This document shows positions 1 to 5,619 of a DNA stretch of 6,047 nucleotides, one piece after another. The first letter of the stretch is position 1, and each line of letters opens with the position of its first letter. The translations under genes and the position numbers were made by a program. The stretch is from the NCBI GenBank assembly GCA_003456175.1, contig DMPB01000113.1:1-6047 (forward strand). The letters are read 5' to 3'. The notes beneath the pieces are model-generated. The model was given only the letters and a program-made list of their open reading frames with translations. It did not search any database and had not been told where the DNA came from. Source of the stretch: Chitinophagaceae bacterium (GTDB lineage: Bacteria > Bacteroidota > Bacteroidia > Chitinophagales > Chitinophagaceae).

Positions 1-10
1 GGTATACTAA

Positions 11-81
11 GCGTGTTACCTTACGGTAAATGTTGTTGCATTGTACAATCATTTACCGTAAGGTAAAGCTACTAAACACGC
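11..81. repeat. Long imperfect hairpin made of two inverted dyad elements
   Basis: Two perfect 17-base inverted arms (16-32 and 50-66, core TTACC-N4-GGTAA) face each other across a 17-base loop. A further outer stem pairs 11-15 (GCGTG) with 77-81 (CACGC), leaving a 10-base bulge at 67-76. The loop contains a 10-base palindrome, ATTGTACAAT, at 40-49. Each arm is itself a dyad, so the region can fold as one long hairpin or as two small ones. It begins one base after the stop codon of the minus-strand membrane protein gene, so it would form in the 3' end of that mRNA. There is no T-tract on either side, so a classical intrinsic terminator is unlikely. An mRNA 3' stabiliser, a protein-binding dyad or an interspersed repeat are better guesses. 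The structure is certain; the role is not known. Confidence 0.8.
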
Positions 82-82
82 C

Positions 83-391
83 TTATAAAAAGTATTTGAT
101 GATGAGTGCAATAATTACATACACTAAGGTGAATACAAAGATGCCTTTGGCCGTTTTATCTTTTCGTTGATTGATGAAAATAGTGAACACAAGGGCATTG
201 GCAATGAGCGAAAAGCTGATTACAGAACTTAATAATGAACGATAACTAAGAATGCGAACCAGAAAAAGTTGTAGCGATTCGTGGTGGGCAAACTTCCAGA
301 GATAGAAACCTAACAAACCTAAAAATGGACATAGCAATCCTAAGATTAAGCCAAGAACTAGGTTGTCGAATTTATGTGTGGTAGTGGGCAT
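83..391 (-). CDS. Small three-helix inner-membrane protein of unknown function
   Basis: I do not recognise a named function. From the ATG at 391 the protein has 102 residues with three hydrophobic segments, at about residues 10-31, 54-74 and 83-101, joined by short polar loops. The loop around residues 35-52 carries His-His-Glu and Arg residues, and that at 75-82 is strongly charged (QRKDKTAK). There is no signal peptide cleavage motif and no catalytic signature. The ATG lies one base beyond the surE stop codon, which suggests translational coupling. An in-frame TTG at 403 would add four residues and overlap surE by 11 bases, and I consider it less likely. Small membrane proteins next to surE are, as far as I recall, common in Bacteroidota, often with the lipid A gene lpxB nearby. 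That is memory, and lpxB is not in this window. The stop codon abuts the hairpin at 11-81. Confidence 0.75.
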   Translation of the reverse strand: MPTTTHKFDNLVLGLILGLLCPFLGLLGFYLWKFAHHESLQLFLVRILSYRSLLSSVISFSLIANALVFTIFINQRKDKTAKGIFVFTLVYVIIALIIKYFL

Positions 392-392
392 G

Positions 393-1190
393 TTATAGGC
401 CAAGTGATTTGGTTAGTTTTTCTTTTAAGGTATAATGTGTTAAATCGAATTGTACAGGCACAATGCTTACGTAGTTATGCTTGAGTGCATATACGTCGGT
501 ATCGCGACCTTTATCAAAGTTTACAAACTCGCCTGTAAGCCAATAGTATTGGCGATTGTGTGGGTCTTTACGTTCATCAAATTTTTCTTCGTATTTGGCA
601 TAAGCCTGGCGGCATACCTTCATGCCTTTGAGCATTTTTAAAGGTACTGCTGGTATGTTAACGTTCAGGCATAAATGCTTGTCCAATCGCTTACCTAAGA
701 GTTGTTGCACCAGTAATCTGGCATAGTGCTGTGCTCCTGAAAAATCGGCTTCTATACTGTAATCGAGTAAGCTAAAGCCAATGCTAGGAATACTTTCAAT
801 GCTTGCCTCAAGTGCTGCACTCATAGTGCCGCTATAAATAACATTGATGCTGTGATTAGCACCATGGTTAATGCCACTCAAACAAATATCTGGCTTGCGA
901 TGTAGCACTTTATCTACAGCAAGTTTTACACAATCTACGGGAGTGCCGCTACACTGATAAGCCTCAACACCCTCAAACATTTGAACCTTATTAATACGTA
1001 GCGGCTGGCCAATGGTTATGGCATGCCCCATGCCGCTTTGAGGTTTGTCGGGAGCTACTACTACCACCTTTCCTAGATCTTTAACGGCTTCTACCAATGC
1101 TTTAATGCCTGGTGCTGTAATACTATCATCGTTCGTGATAAGTATTACAGGAACTTGCTTTTGTTGCTTTGCTTTTTGCTGTTTTGCCAT
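393..1190 (-). CDS. surE: 5'/3'-nucleotidase SurE
   Basis: SurE enzymes are cytoplasmic, metal-dependent phosphatases that remove phosphate from nucleoside monophosphates; some also attack polyphosphate. The 265-residue protein shows the family features in order: the metal-binding Asp pair in ITNDDSITAPGI (Asp21, Asp22), Ser52 in the APDKPQSG loop, the SGTPVDCV segment at 81-88, Asn108 in SGINHG, and YSGTMSAALEA at 119-129. These match the metal and phosphate ligands known for E. coli and Thermotoga SurE. The length is normal. Two things are unusual: an N-terminal Lys/Gln-rich tail (about residues 2-12) ahead of the first strand, and Ser23 where the family normally has Gly (NDDG). The start is the only Met before the conserved core. 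It lies 53 bases downstream of yraN and reads straight into the small membrane protein gene, so the three probably share a transcript. The identification is firm; the physiological substrate is not shown. Confidence 0.95.
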   Translation of the reverse strand: MAKQQKAKQQKQVPVILITNDDSITAPGIKALVEAVKDLGKVVVVAPDKPQSGMGHAITIGQPLRINKVQMFEGVEAYQCSGTPVDCVKLAVDKVLHRKPDICLSGINHGANHSINVIYSGTMSAALEASIESIPSIGFSLLDYSIEADFSGAQHYARLLVQQLLGKRLDKHLCLNVNIPAVPLKMLKGMKVCRQAYAKYEEKFDERKDPHNRQYYWLTGEFVNFDKGRDTDVYALKHNYVSIVPVQFDLTHYTLKEKLTKSLGL

Positions 1191-1206
1191 GGGCGCAAGA
1201 TACCAA

Positions 1207-1234
1207 CAAAAATTACGATTTGAACTTGTAACAA
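1207..1234 (-). promoter_or_regulatory. Possible surE promoter (Bacteroidota type, imperfect)
   Basis: Read on the minus strand, TTG (1234-1232) is followed after 16 bases by TAATTTTTG (1215-1207). The Bacteroidota -7 box is TAnnTTTG, and here it is one base too long. The spacing is at the short end of what is reported (about 17-23). The start codon lies 17 bases further on. If active, it would let surE be transcribed apart from yraN. It is weak evidence in A/T-rich DNA. Confidence 0.3.
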
Positions 1235-1237
1235 GTT
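1223..1237. promoter_or_regulatory. 15-base palindrome in the yraN-surE gap, operator-like
   Basis: AACTTGT and ACAAGTT form perfect 7-base inverted arms around a single central base. The element covers the putative -33 box of the possible surE promoter, a typical place for a dimeric regulator to bind. It could also be a chance palindrome; a hairpin is unlikely because the loop would be one base. No regulator gene is present in the window. Confidence 0.35.
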
Positions 1238-1243
1238 AAATGC

Positions 1244-1606
1244 TTACCAATACACATCTTCAAATAAGCTGATGTCTGAAGCGTTGTTGCCCTGGAGTGT
1301 TATCGCAACCACATCGAATTGCAGCAGTTGCCAATTTGGGTTTGCTTCCATATAAATGGCTGCTGCTTGCTTTAAATGTTCCATTTTTTTCTGATTAACC
1401 GCTTGTTCGGGCAGGCCATAGTTATGCGTAGTTCTAGTTTTTACTTCTATAAGGTGCAAGTAATTATTTTTCGATGCAATAATGTCGATTTCTAAATGTT
1501 TATGTCGCCAATTTCTATGCAGTATGGTATAACCCTGTTGCGTTAAAAAATTTACCGCAAGGTGTTCTCCTAAAGCCCCTACTTGCAAATGTTTTGATTC
1601 TGCCAT
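1244..1606 (-). CDS. yraN: UPF0102 family protein YraN, predicted nuclease fold
   Basis: This 120-residue protein matches the UPF0102/YraN family, which has a restriction-endonuclease-like (Holliday-junction resolvase-like) fold and no settled cellular role. Visible features are GALGEHLAVNFL (Glu14) near the N-terminus, LEIDII (Glu39, Asp41), and HLIEVKTRT (Glu54, Lys56). Together these form the Glu/Asp...E-x-K pattern of metal-dependent nucleases in this fold. The C-terminal QFDVVAI at 96-102 is also a family block. Two positions deviate: the usual Gly before EID is Leu here, and the usual Arg of RFDVV is Gln. I chose the ATG at 1606 because family homology begins there and the length is typical. 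In-frame starts at 1642 and further upstream would add 12 or more non-conserved residues and run into the divergent manA. It is the first gene of the minus-strand group yraN-surE-membrane protein. Confidence 0.88.
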   Translation of the reverse strand: MAESKHLQVGALGEHLAVNFLTQQGYTILHRNWRHKHLEIDIIASKNNYLHLIEVKTRTTHNYGLPEQAVNQKKMEHLKQAAAIYMEANPNWQLLQFDVVAITLQGNNASDISLFEDVYW

Positions 1607-1640
1607 AGCCTCATTATATTGCCTGCTCAAATAACTAAAC

Positions 1641-2861
1641 ATGTCATTACAACACGGAGCATATTTATTACAAGGCAAGATACAACCTTATGCATGGGGT
1701 GGTTATACTTATATCAAAAAATGGTTAGGTGAAGTGCCCGATACCCATACGCCAAGTGCAGAATATTGGCTAGGGGCACATCCGCTGGCGGTTAGCAAGT
1801 TGGTAACCGAACAAGGATTAGTAGGGTTAGATGAAGCCCTTGCGGTAAATAAAGAAGCTGTTTTAGGAAACAAAGTGGTGCAAACTTTTGATACATTACC
1901 ATATCTATTGAAGTTGTTGGATGTAAGAGAAATGCTTAGTATACAGGTGCATCCTACTAAAGCTGCGGCAGAGGCTGGTTTTGCGGCAGAGAACGAACAA
2001 GGTATTCCTCAAAATGCGGCACACCGTAATTATAAAGATGCGAACCATAAGCCAGAAGTAATGGTGGCTTTAAGTGAGTTTTGGTTGTTACATGGCTTTA
2101 AAACACCAGCTTTATTACAAGAAGTTTGGGAGCAGTTTCCTGTATTGCAGCCGTTGGCTACGGTTTTTGAACAAGGTGGTTACAAAGCTTTGTATGAAAC
2201 GGTAATGACGATGCCTGAAGCCGAAGCCGATACCTTACTCAAAGTTTTAATAGCCGATGCAATAGAAGCAAAATCTGCTGGTTCTATTACGCAAAACGAT
2301 CCACGTTGGTGGGTACATAAATACTATACTAACGGGGCGCCGGCACAAAACATCGATAAGGGTATTTTCTCAATATACTTACTCAATATTGTACATGTAA
2401 GTCCGGGAGAGGCTGTTTTTCAAGACGCGGGTATTTTACATGCTTACCTTGAAGGGCAAAATGTAGAACTTATGGCTAATAGCGATAACGTATTACGTGG
2501 CGGCCTTACGCCCAAACATGTAGATGTGCCTGAGTTAATGAAACACGTTCGCTTTGAGCCTGTAGTTCCACAAGTAATGCGAGGCGATGCTACTATGTTT
2601 GGAGCTGTGAACTATCCTTGTCCTGTTGCCGATTTCGGTATTGATAGTGTAACAATGCCTGCTAACGGATCTTACCAAGGCTTAACCAATAGTTTAGAAA
2701 TATGGTTGGTACACGAAGGTGCTGCAAGGGTGCATTTGGGCAGTAATTATCATTTTGATGTAATAGGAGGGCAGGCTTTTGCAGTATTTGCCGAACAACG
2801 GTTTAGTATTTCGAGCGCACAAAAAACCAATCTGTATCGAGCATTTGTACCTGCGATGTAA
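1641..2861 (+). CDS. manA: Mannose-6-phosphate isomerase, class I (zinc-dependent)
   Basis: The enzyme interconverts mannose 6-phosphate and fructose 6-phosphate in the cytoplasm. This feeds GDP-mannose synthesis for surface glycans, or lets mannose enter glycolysis. The 406-residue sequence has the class I signatures in order: QPYAWGG at 15-21, SIQVHP with zinc ligands Gln102 and His104, HKPE with ligand Glu139, GILHAYLEG with ligand His267, and NVLRGGLTPK with the catalytic Arg286. The helical insertion of class I enzymes (about 155-245) is present and the C-terminal cupin-like part is complete, so the gene looks intact. The ATG at 1641 puts the conserved YAWGG block at the usual distance from the N-terminus. 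It is transcribed away from yraN and is followed by an 86-base gap containing the promoter of the next gene. No convincing promoter is visible for manA itself, and any such element must overlap the 5' part of yraN. Confidence in the function is high. Confidence 0.96.
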   Translation: MSLQHGAYLLQGKIQPYAWGGYTYIKKWLGEVPDTHTPSAEYWLGAHPLAVSKLVTEQGLVGLDEALAVNKEAVLGNKVVQTFDTLPYLLKLLDVREMLSIQVHPTKAAAEAGFAAENEQGIPQNAAHRNYKDANHKPEVMVALSEFWLLHGFKTPALLQEVWEQFPVLQPLATVFEQGGYKALYETVMTMPEAEADTLLKVLIADAIEAKSAGSITQNDPRWWVHKYYTNGAPAQNIDKGIFSIYLLNIVHVSPGEAVFQDAGILHAYLEGQNVELMANSDNVLRGGLTPKHVDVPELMKHVRFEPVVPQVMRGDATMFGAVNYPCPVADFGIDSVTMPANGSYQGLTNSLEIWLVHEGAARVHLGSNYHFDVIGGQAFAVFAEQRFSISSAQKTNLYRAFVPAM

Positions 2862-2899
2862 CTTATTCACGAACGTTGAAAACGAAACAACGAACAAGC

Positions 2900-2930
2900 G
2901 TTGGTTAAAAGTTTGAAACGCCTATTTTTG
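2900..2930 (+). promoter_or_regulatory. Bacteroidota-type promoter for the six-helix membrane protein gene
   Basis: A perfect -7 box TATTTTTG (consensus TAnnTTTG) lies at 2923-2930. A -33 box GTTG at 2900-2903 precedes it by 19 bases, which is the standard spacing for the primary sigma factor of this phylum. Transcription would start near 2936-2938, giving a leader of about 10 bases before the ATG at 2948. A weak hairpin (CAACG/CGTTG, 2888-2903) overlaps the -33 box and is probably incidental. Confidence 0.6.
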
Positions 2931-2947
2931 TCATCCAAGTTTAACAC

Positions 2948-3505
2948 ATGAAATTCAATAAACAATTTTTGTTCACATTGCTTGCTTTAACTGTTATAGC
3001 AGCATTGTACCGCGTATTACCAGGTCGTCTTTATGGTTTTGCTCCGCAAATGGCTATCGGTTTGTTCGCTGGTAGCATATTCGTTAACGATAAAAAAATG
3101 GCATTTGCCTTACCGCTAATAAGCATGTTCATCAGCGATGTGCTGTATCAACTGCTTCATATAGCTGGTGCAACAGAAATGGTTGGTTTTTATAGCGGTC
3201 AATGGTTCAACTATTTAGTTTTCGTTGGGTTAACCGCTGTAGGTTTCTTTGTAAAGGCTAATAATGTTACAAGCATTGTAGCAGGTAGCATTGCTTCACC
3301 AACACTTTTTTACCTTATCAGTAATACTAGTGTTTGGATGAGTGGCGGTGGATACAGTCGTCCTAAAACCTTAGATGGCTACCTTCAGTGTATGACAGAT
3401 GGCTTGCCATTTTATGCGAATGGTTTGATGGCTACATTAATTTTTGCAGCCATGCTTTTTGGTGGTTATGCAGTATTACAACGTAACAAGGCTATTACCG
3501 CCTAA
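2948..3505 (+). CDS. Six-helix membrane protein, DUF6580-like
   Basis: The 185-residue protein has six hydrophobic segments, at about residues 6-22, 30-46, 51-71, 86-102, 108-131 and 155-177. It therefore sits in the inner membrane with little soluble mass. The pattern RVLP at 22-25, a Pro/Gly-rich second helix, the SD pair at 63-64, Asn126 and Trp130, then a Tyr/Cys-containing loop (145-148) before PFYANGL resembles the Bacteroidota family I know as DUF6580 (from memory). Its function is unknown. Size and helix number are like those of substrate-binding (S) components of ECF vitamin transporters, so uptake of a small molecule is a reasonable guess, but no ligand motif is visible and no EcfA/EcfT genes are nearby. 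It has its own promoter (2900-2930) and terminator (3524-3554), so it appears to be a single-gene unit. The ATG at 2948 starts the first helix directly. Confidence 0.8.
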   Translation: MKFNKQFLFTLLALTVIAALYRVLPGRLYGFAPQMAIGLFAGSIFVNDKKMAFALPLISMFISDVLYQLLHIAGATEMVGFYSGQWFNYLVFVGLTAVGFFVKANNVTSIVAGSIASPTLFYLISNTSVWMSGGGYSRPKTLDGYLQCMTDGLPFYANGLMATLIFAAMLFGGYAVLQRNKAITA

Positions 3506-3523
3506 TTTACGATATATCATTTT

Positions 3524-3554
3524 TAAAGCCCCGCCATTGGCGGGGCTTTATTGT
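3524..3554 (+). terminator. Intrinsic terminator after the six-helix membrane protein gene
   Basis: TAAAGCCCCGCC (3524-3535) pairs perfectly with GGCGGGGCTTTA (3539-3550) around a three-base loop, a very stable 12-base-pair stem. The downstream side reads TTTATTGT, a short imperfect U-tract. It lies 18 bases after the stop codon at 3505 and separates this unit from grpE. Confidence 0.88.
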
Positions 3555-3687
3555 AGGTTATTGGCCCAACAAGGTGCAAGTATTTAACTTTTGTGGCGTT
3601 GGCACCGTTCAACAGTTGCAGCCACTATCATCAAAAAAAAGTCAGATAATGCTAAGGTTAGCTGCCATTTTTTCGGCTTTGTGGCCT

Positions 3688-3703
3688 TGGCGTTACATTT
3701 GCC
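3688..3703 (+). promoter_or_regulatory. Candidate grpE promoter, sigma-54 or primary sigma reading
   Basis: TGGCGT-N5-TTGC at 3688-3702 keeps the invariant GG and GC of sigma-54 promoters exactly 10 bases apart; the -24 part fits the looser consensus TGGYRY. The same bases also contain TACATTTG (3694-3701), a perfect Bacteroidota -7 box, but its -33 region is poor. Either reading places the transcript start at about 3708-3714, some 16-22 bases before the ATG at 3730. The rest of the 175-base stretch from 3555 to 3729 shows no other convincing element. I cannot decide between the two readings from sequence alone. Confidence 0.45.
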
Positions 3704-3729
3704 GTAAGGCTAACAACTATATAAAGCGT

Positions 3730-4293
3730 ATGGAAGAGAATAAACAACAGCAAGAAGCAACTGCCGAAAATGCAGAAATGAACATTAATGCCGACGAAAA
3801 TACAGCCGGTACAGAGCATTTGAACGAGCCCGTGGCTGATGAAAATCCGCTCGAAAAATTAGAAGCTGCATTAGCAGAACAAAAAGATAAGTACCTCCGC
3901 CTAATGGCCGAGTTCGATAATTTCCGCCGCCGTAGCAGCAAGGAGCGTTTAGAATACATGCAAACAGCCGGTAAAGAGGTGATTGTGAGTATGCTCGATG
4001 TATTAGACGATTGTGAACGTGCCGAAAAGCAAATTGAAAAAGCTACTGATATTGCCGCTGTGAAAGAAGGGGTGCATCTTGTTTTTGCAAAGCTTAAATC
4101 TACCCTTCAGAGTAAGGGGCTTAAGCCGTTAGAAAGTATCAATACTGAGTTTGATGTAGAAAAGCATGAGGCAATTACTGAAATTCCGGCACCAACACCT
4201 GAGTTGCAAGGCAAAGTAATTGACGAGGTTCAAAAAGGATACTATTTGAACGATAAGCTTATTCGTTTCGCAAAAGTGGTTGTAGGAAAATAA
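3730..4293 (+). CDS. grpE: GrpE, nucleotide exchange factor of DnaK
   Basis: GrpE works as a dimer that releases ADP from DnaK, completing the Hsp70 folding cycle with DnaJ. The 187-residue protein has a polar, Glu/Gln/Asn-rich disordered N-terminus (1-40). A long coiled-coil helix follows, with LEKLEAALAEQKDKYLRLMA at 41-60 and then EFDNFRRRSSKER. Next come the four-helix dimer region and the C-terminal beta domain: FDVEKHEAITEIPAP at 141-155 and the family signature GYYLNDKLIRFAKVVVG at 170-186. All are standard for GrpE, and the length is typical of Bacteroidota. The reading frame is open back to 3574, but those 52 extra residues are not GrpE-like and lie over the promoter candidate, so I place the start at 3730. 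dnaJ follows after 73 bases with no terminator or clear promoter between, so the two are probably co-transcribed. dnaK is not in the window. Confidence 0.95.
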   Translation: MEENKQQQEATAENAEMNINADENTAGTEHLNEPVADENPLEKLEAALAEQKDKYLRLMAEFDNFRRRSSKERLEYMQTAGKEVIVSMLDVLDDCERAEKQIEKATDIAAVKEGVHLVFAKLKSTLQSKGLKPLESINTEFDVEKHEAITEIPAPTPELQGKVIDEVQKGYYLNDKLIRFAKVVVGK

Positions 4294-4366
4294 CCCTATC
4301 ACACCGTTGCTATTCGTGTTCAATGATAACGTGTTGGTGGCTTAGCAGCAGTAAAATAAATATTGT

Positions 4367-5530
4367 ATGAGCAAGAGAGATTTTTACGAGATACTGGGTG
4401 TTAACCGATCGGCAAGTGCCGACGAGATAAAAAAAGCATACCGTAAGGTGGCTATGCAGTATCACCCCGATCGTAACCCCGGCGATAAAGAGGCCGAAGA
4501 AAAATTTAAAGAAGCAGCCGAGGCTTACGAAATTTTGAGTGATGCCGACAAGCGAGCCAAATACGATCGTTATGGCCATCAGGCATTTGGGCCCGGTACT
4601 AGTGGTGGTGGTTTTGGCGGTGGTATGGATATGAACGATATCTTCAGCCAGTTTGGCGACATTTTCGGCAACGATATGTTCGGTAGCTTCTTTGGTGGTG
4701 GTGGTAATCAACGTGGTGGTGGCGGCCGCAGCCGCGGTACAAGAGGTAGCAATCTTCGTATTAAGCTGAAACTCAATTTTGAGGAAATAGCCAATGGTGT
4801 TCAAAAGAACATTAAGGTTAAAAAATACGTGATTTGTAATACCTGCGATGGTTCGGGTGCAAAAGATAAAAGTAGCATTCAAACCTGTGGTACTTGTGGT
4901 GGTAGCGGACAAGTACGTAAGGTTACCAATACTTTTTTAGGACAAATGCAAACAGTAACAACTTGTCCTACTTGTAATGGTAACGGTACTGCTATCACTG
5001 CCAAGTGTGGTAGTTGTAAGGGTGAAGGTCGTGTATATGGCGAAGAAACCGTAACGCTTGATATACCTGCAGGTGTACAAGATGGTATGCAACTAAGTGT
5101 TGGTGGCCGTGGTAATGCTGGCGAACGTGGTGGCCCGAATGGCGATTTAATTATCTTAATTGAAGAAGAAGCACATAAGGAGTTACAACGCGATGGGCTG
5201 AATGTTGCTTATGAACTGCATATTTCATTCCCTGAAGCGGTATTTGGTACACAAGCGGAAGTGCCTACCATTGATGGAAGGGCAAAAATTAAAATTCCGG
5301 CTGGTACGCAAAGTGGAAAAATATTCAGATTGAAAGGTAAAGGTTTCCCTGAAGTGAATGGCTACGGACGTGGCGATCAGTTGGTTCAGGTGAATGTATG
5401 GACGCCACAACATGTAAGTAGCGAAGAAAAAGCGATGCTAGAAAAAATGGCCGATAGCAATAACTTTAAACCGAACCCGGGAAAGAGTGAAAAGAGCTTC
5501 TTCGATAAAATGAAGGAAATGTTTGGCTGA
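4367..5530 (+). CDS. dnaJ: DnaJ, Hsp40 co-chaperone (type I)
   Basis: DnaJ delivers unfolded clients to DnaK and stimulates its ATPase. The 387-residue protein has the full type I layout. The J domain is at about 4-70, with the essential HPD at 33-35 and the QAF end at 72-74. A Gly/Phe-rich linker spans about 75-127, including DIF repeats and a Gly/Arg-rich stretch. The zinc-binding region at 157-221 has four CxxCxGxG repeats: [24 protein letters not shown] and CGSCKGEG. The two C-terminal beta domains (about 130-350) end in a short Lys-rich tail. All eight zinc cysteines are present and no part is missing. The ATG at 4367 precedes the canonical [10 protein letters not shown]. Its leader is A/T-rich without a Shine-Dalgarno. 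It lies 73 bases after grpE and is followed by a two-way terminator. Confidence 0.98.
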   Translation: MSKRDFYEILGVNRSASADEIKKAYRKVAMQYHPDRNPGDKEAEEKFKEAAEAYEILSDADKRAKYDRYGHQAFGPGTSGGGFGGGMDMNDIFSQFGDIFGNDMFGSFFGGGGNQRGGGGRSRGTRGSNLRIKLKLNFEEIANGVQKNIKVKKYVICNTCDGSGAKDKSSIQTCGTCGGSGQVRKVTNTFLGQMQTVTTCPTCNGNGTAITAKCGSCKGEGRVYGEETVTLDIPAGVQDGMQLSVGGRGNAGERGGPNGDLIILIEEEAHKELQRDGLNVAYELHISFPEAVFGTQAEVPTIDGRAKIKIPAGTQSGKIFRLKGKGFPEVNGYGRGDQLVQVNVWTPQHVSSEEKAMLEKMADSNNFKPNPGKSEKSFFDKMKEMFG

Positions 5531-5553
5531 TAATAACGTTTTTAATGCATGAT

Positions 5554-5590
5554 AAAAAAAGGGCTGCTTACAGACAAAGCAGCCCTTTTT
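5554..5590. terminator. Bidirectional intrinsic terminator between dnaJ and the S9 peptidase gene
   Basis: GGGCTGCTT (5561-5569) pairs with AAGCAGCCC (5577-5585) around a seven-base loop. It is flanked by seven A's on the left and five T's on the right, so it gives a stem followed by a U-tract on both strands. It sits 23 bases after the dnaJ stop. It also lies beyond the stop of the converging peptidase gene, so it can end transcripts from both sides. Confidence 0.9.
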
Positions 5591-5600
5591 ATGCGGCATT

Positions 5601-5616
5601 CATTTACCGTAAGGTA
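5601..5616 (+). repeat. Further copy of the TTACC-N4-GGTAA dyad element
   Basis: The 16 bases CATTTACCGTAAGGTA are identical to 50-65 and to the reverse complement of 17-32. Here the element is single and lies between the dnaJ terminator and the stop codon of the peptidase gene (5620-5622). As with the pair at 11-81, it is intergenic and next to a gene 3' end. Its role is unknown. Confidence 0.7.
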
Positions 5617-5619
5617 TAC

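Noticed and set aside
1548..1562. ATTTACCGCAAGGTG in yraN, similar to the dyad element
   Set aside because: It encodes the conserved EHLAVNF block of the UPF0102 family; coincidence within coding sequence is likelier.
1592..1621. Possible manA promoter (TTTTG ... TTATATTG)
   Set aside because: The -7 box matches only part of TAnnTTTG and the spacing is short; not convincing.
2888..2903. Small hairpin after manA as a terminator
   Set aside because: Only five base pairs, no T-tract, and it overlaps the -33 box of the next gene.
3600..3620. TGGCAC followed by TTGCA, resembling a sigma-54 promoter
   Set aside because: The spacing is 10 bases between the boxes instead of 5, so GG and GC are too far apart.
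3574..3729. In-frame upstream extension of grpE giving a 239-residue protein
   Set aside because: The extra 52 residues are not GrpE-like, overlap the promoter candidate, and follow the terminator closely; the ATG at 3730 gives the normal length.
4294..4366. Separate dnaJ promoter or regulatory RNA in the grpE-dnaJ gap
   Set aside because: No TTG/TAnnTTTG pair at proper spacing and no stable fold; co-transcription with grpE is simpler.
4437..4452. CATACCGTAAGGTGG in dnaJ, similar to the dyad element
   Set aside because: It encodes the conserved J-domain residues AYRKVA, so codon choice explains the match.
4310..4912. Thr-rich 200-codon reading frame opposite the start of dnaJ
   Set aside because: It is an antisense shadow of the Gly-rich and zinc-finger codons of a certain gene; the composition is low-complexity and no family is recognisable.
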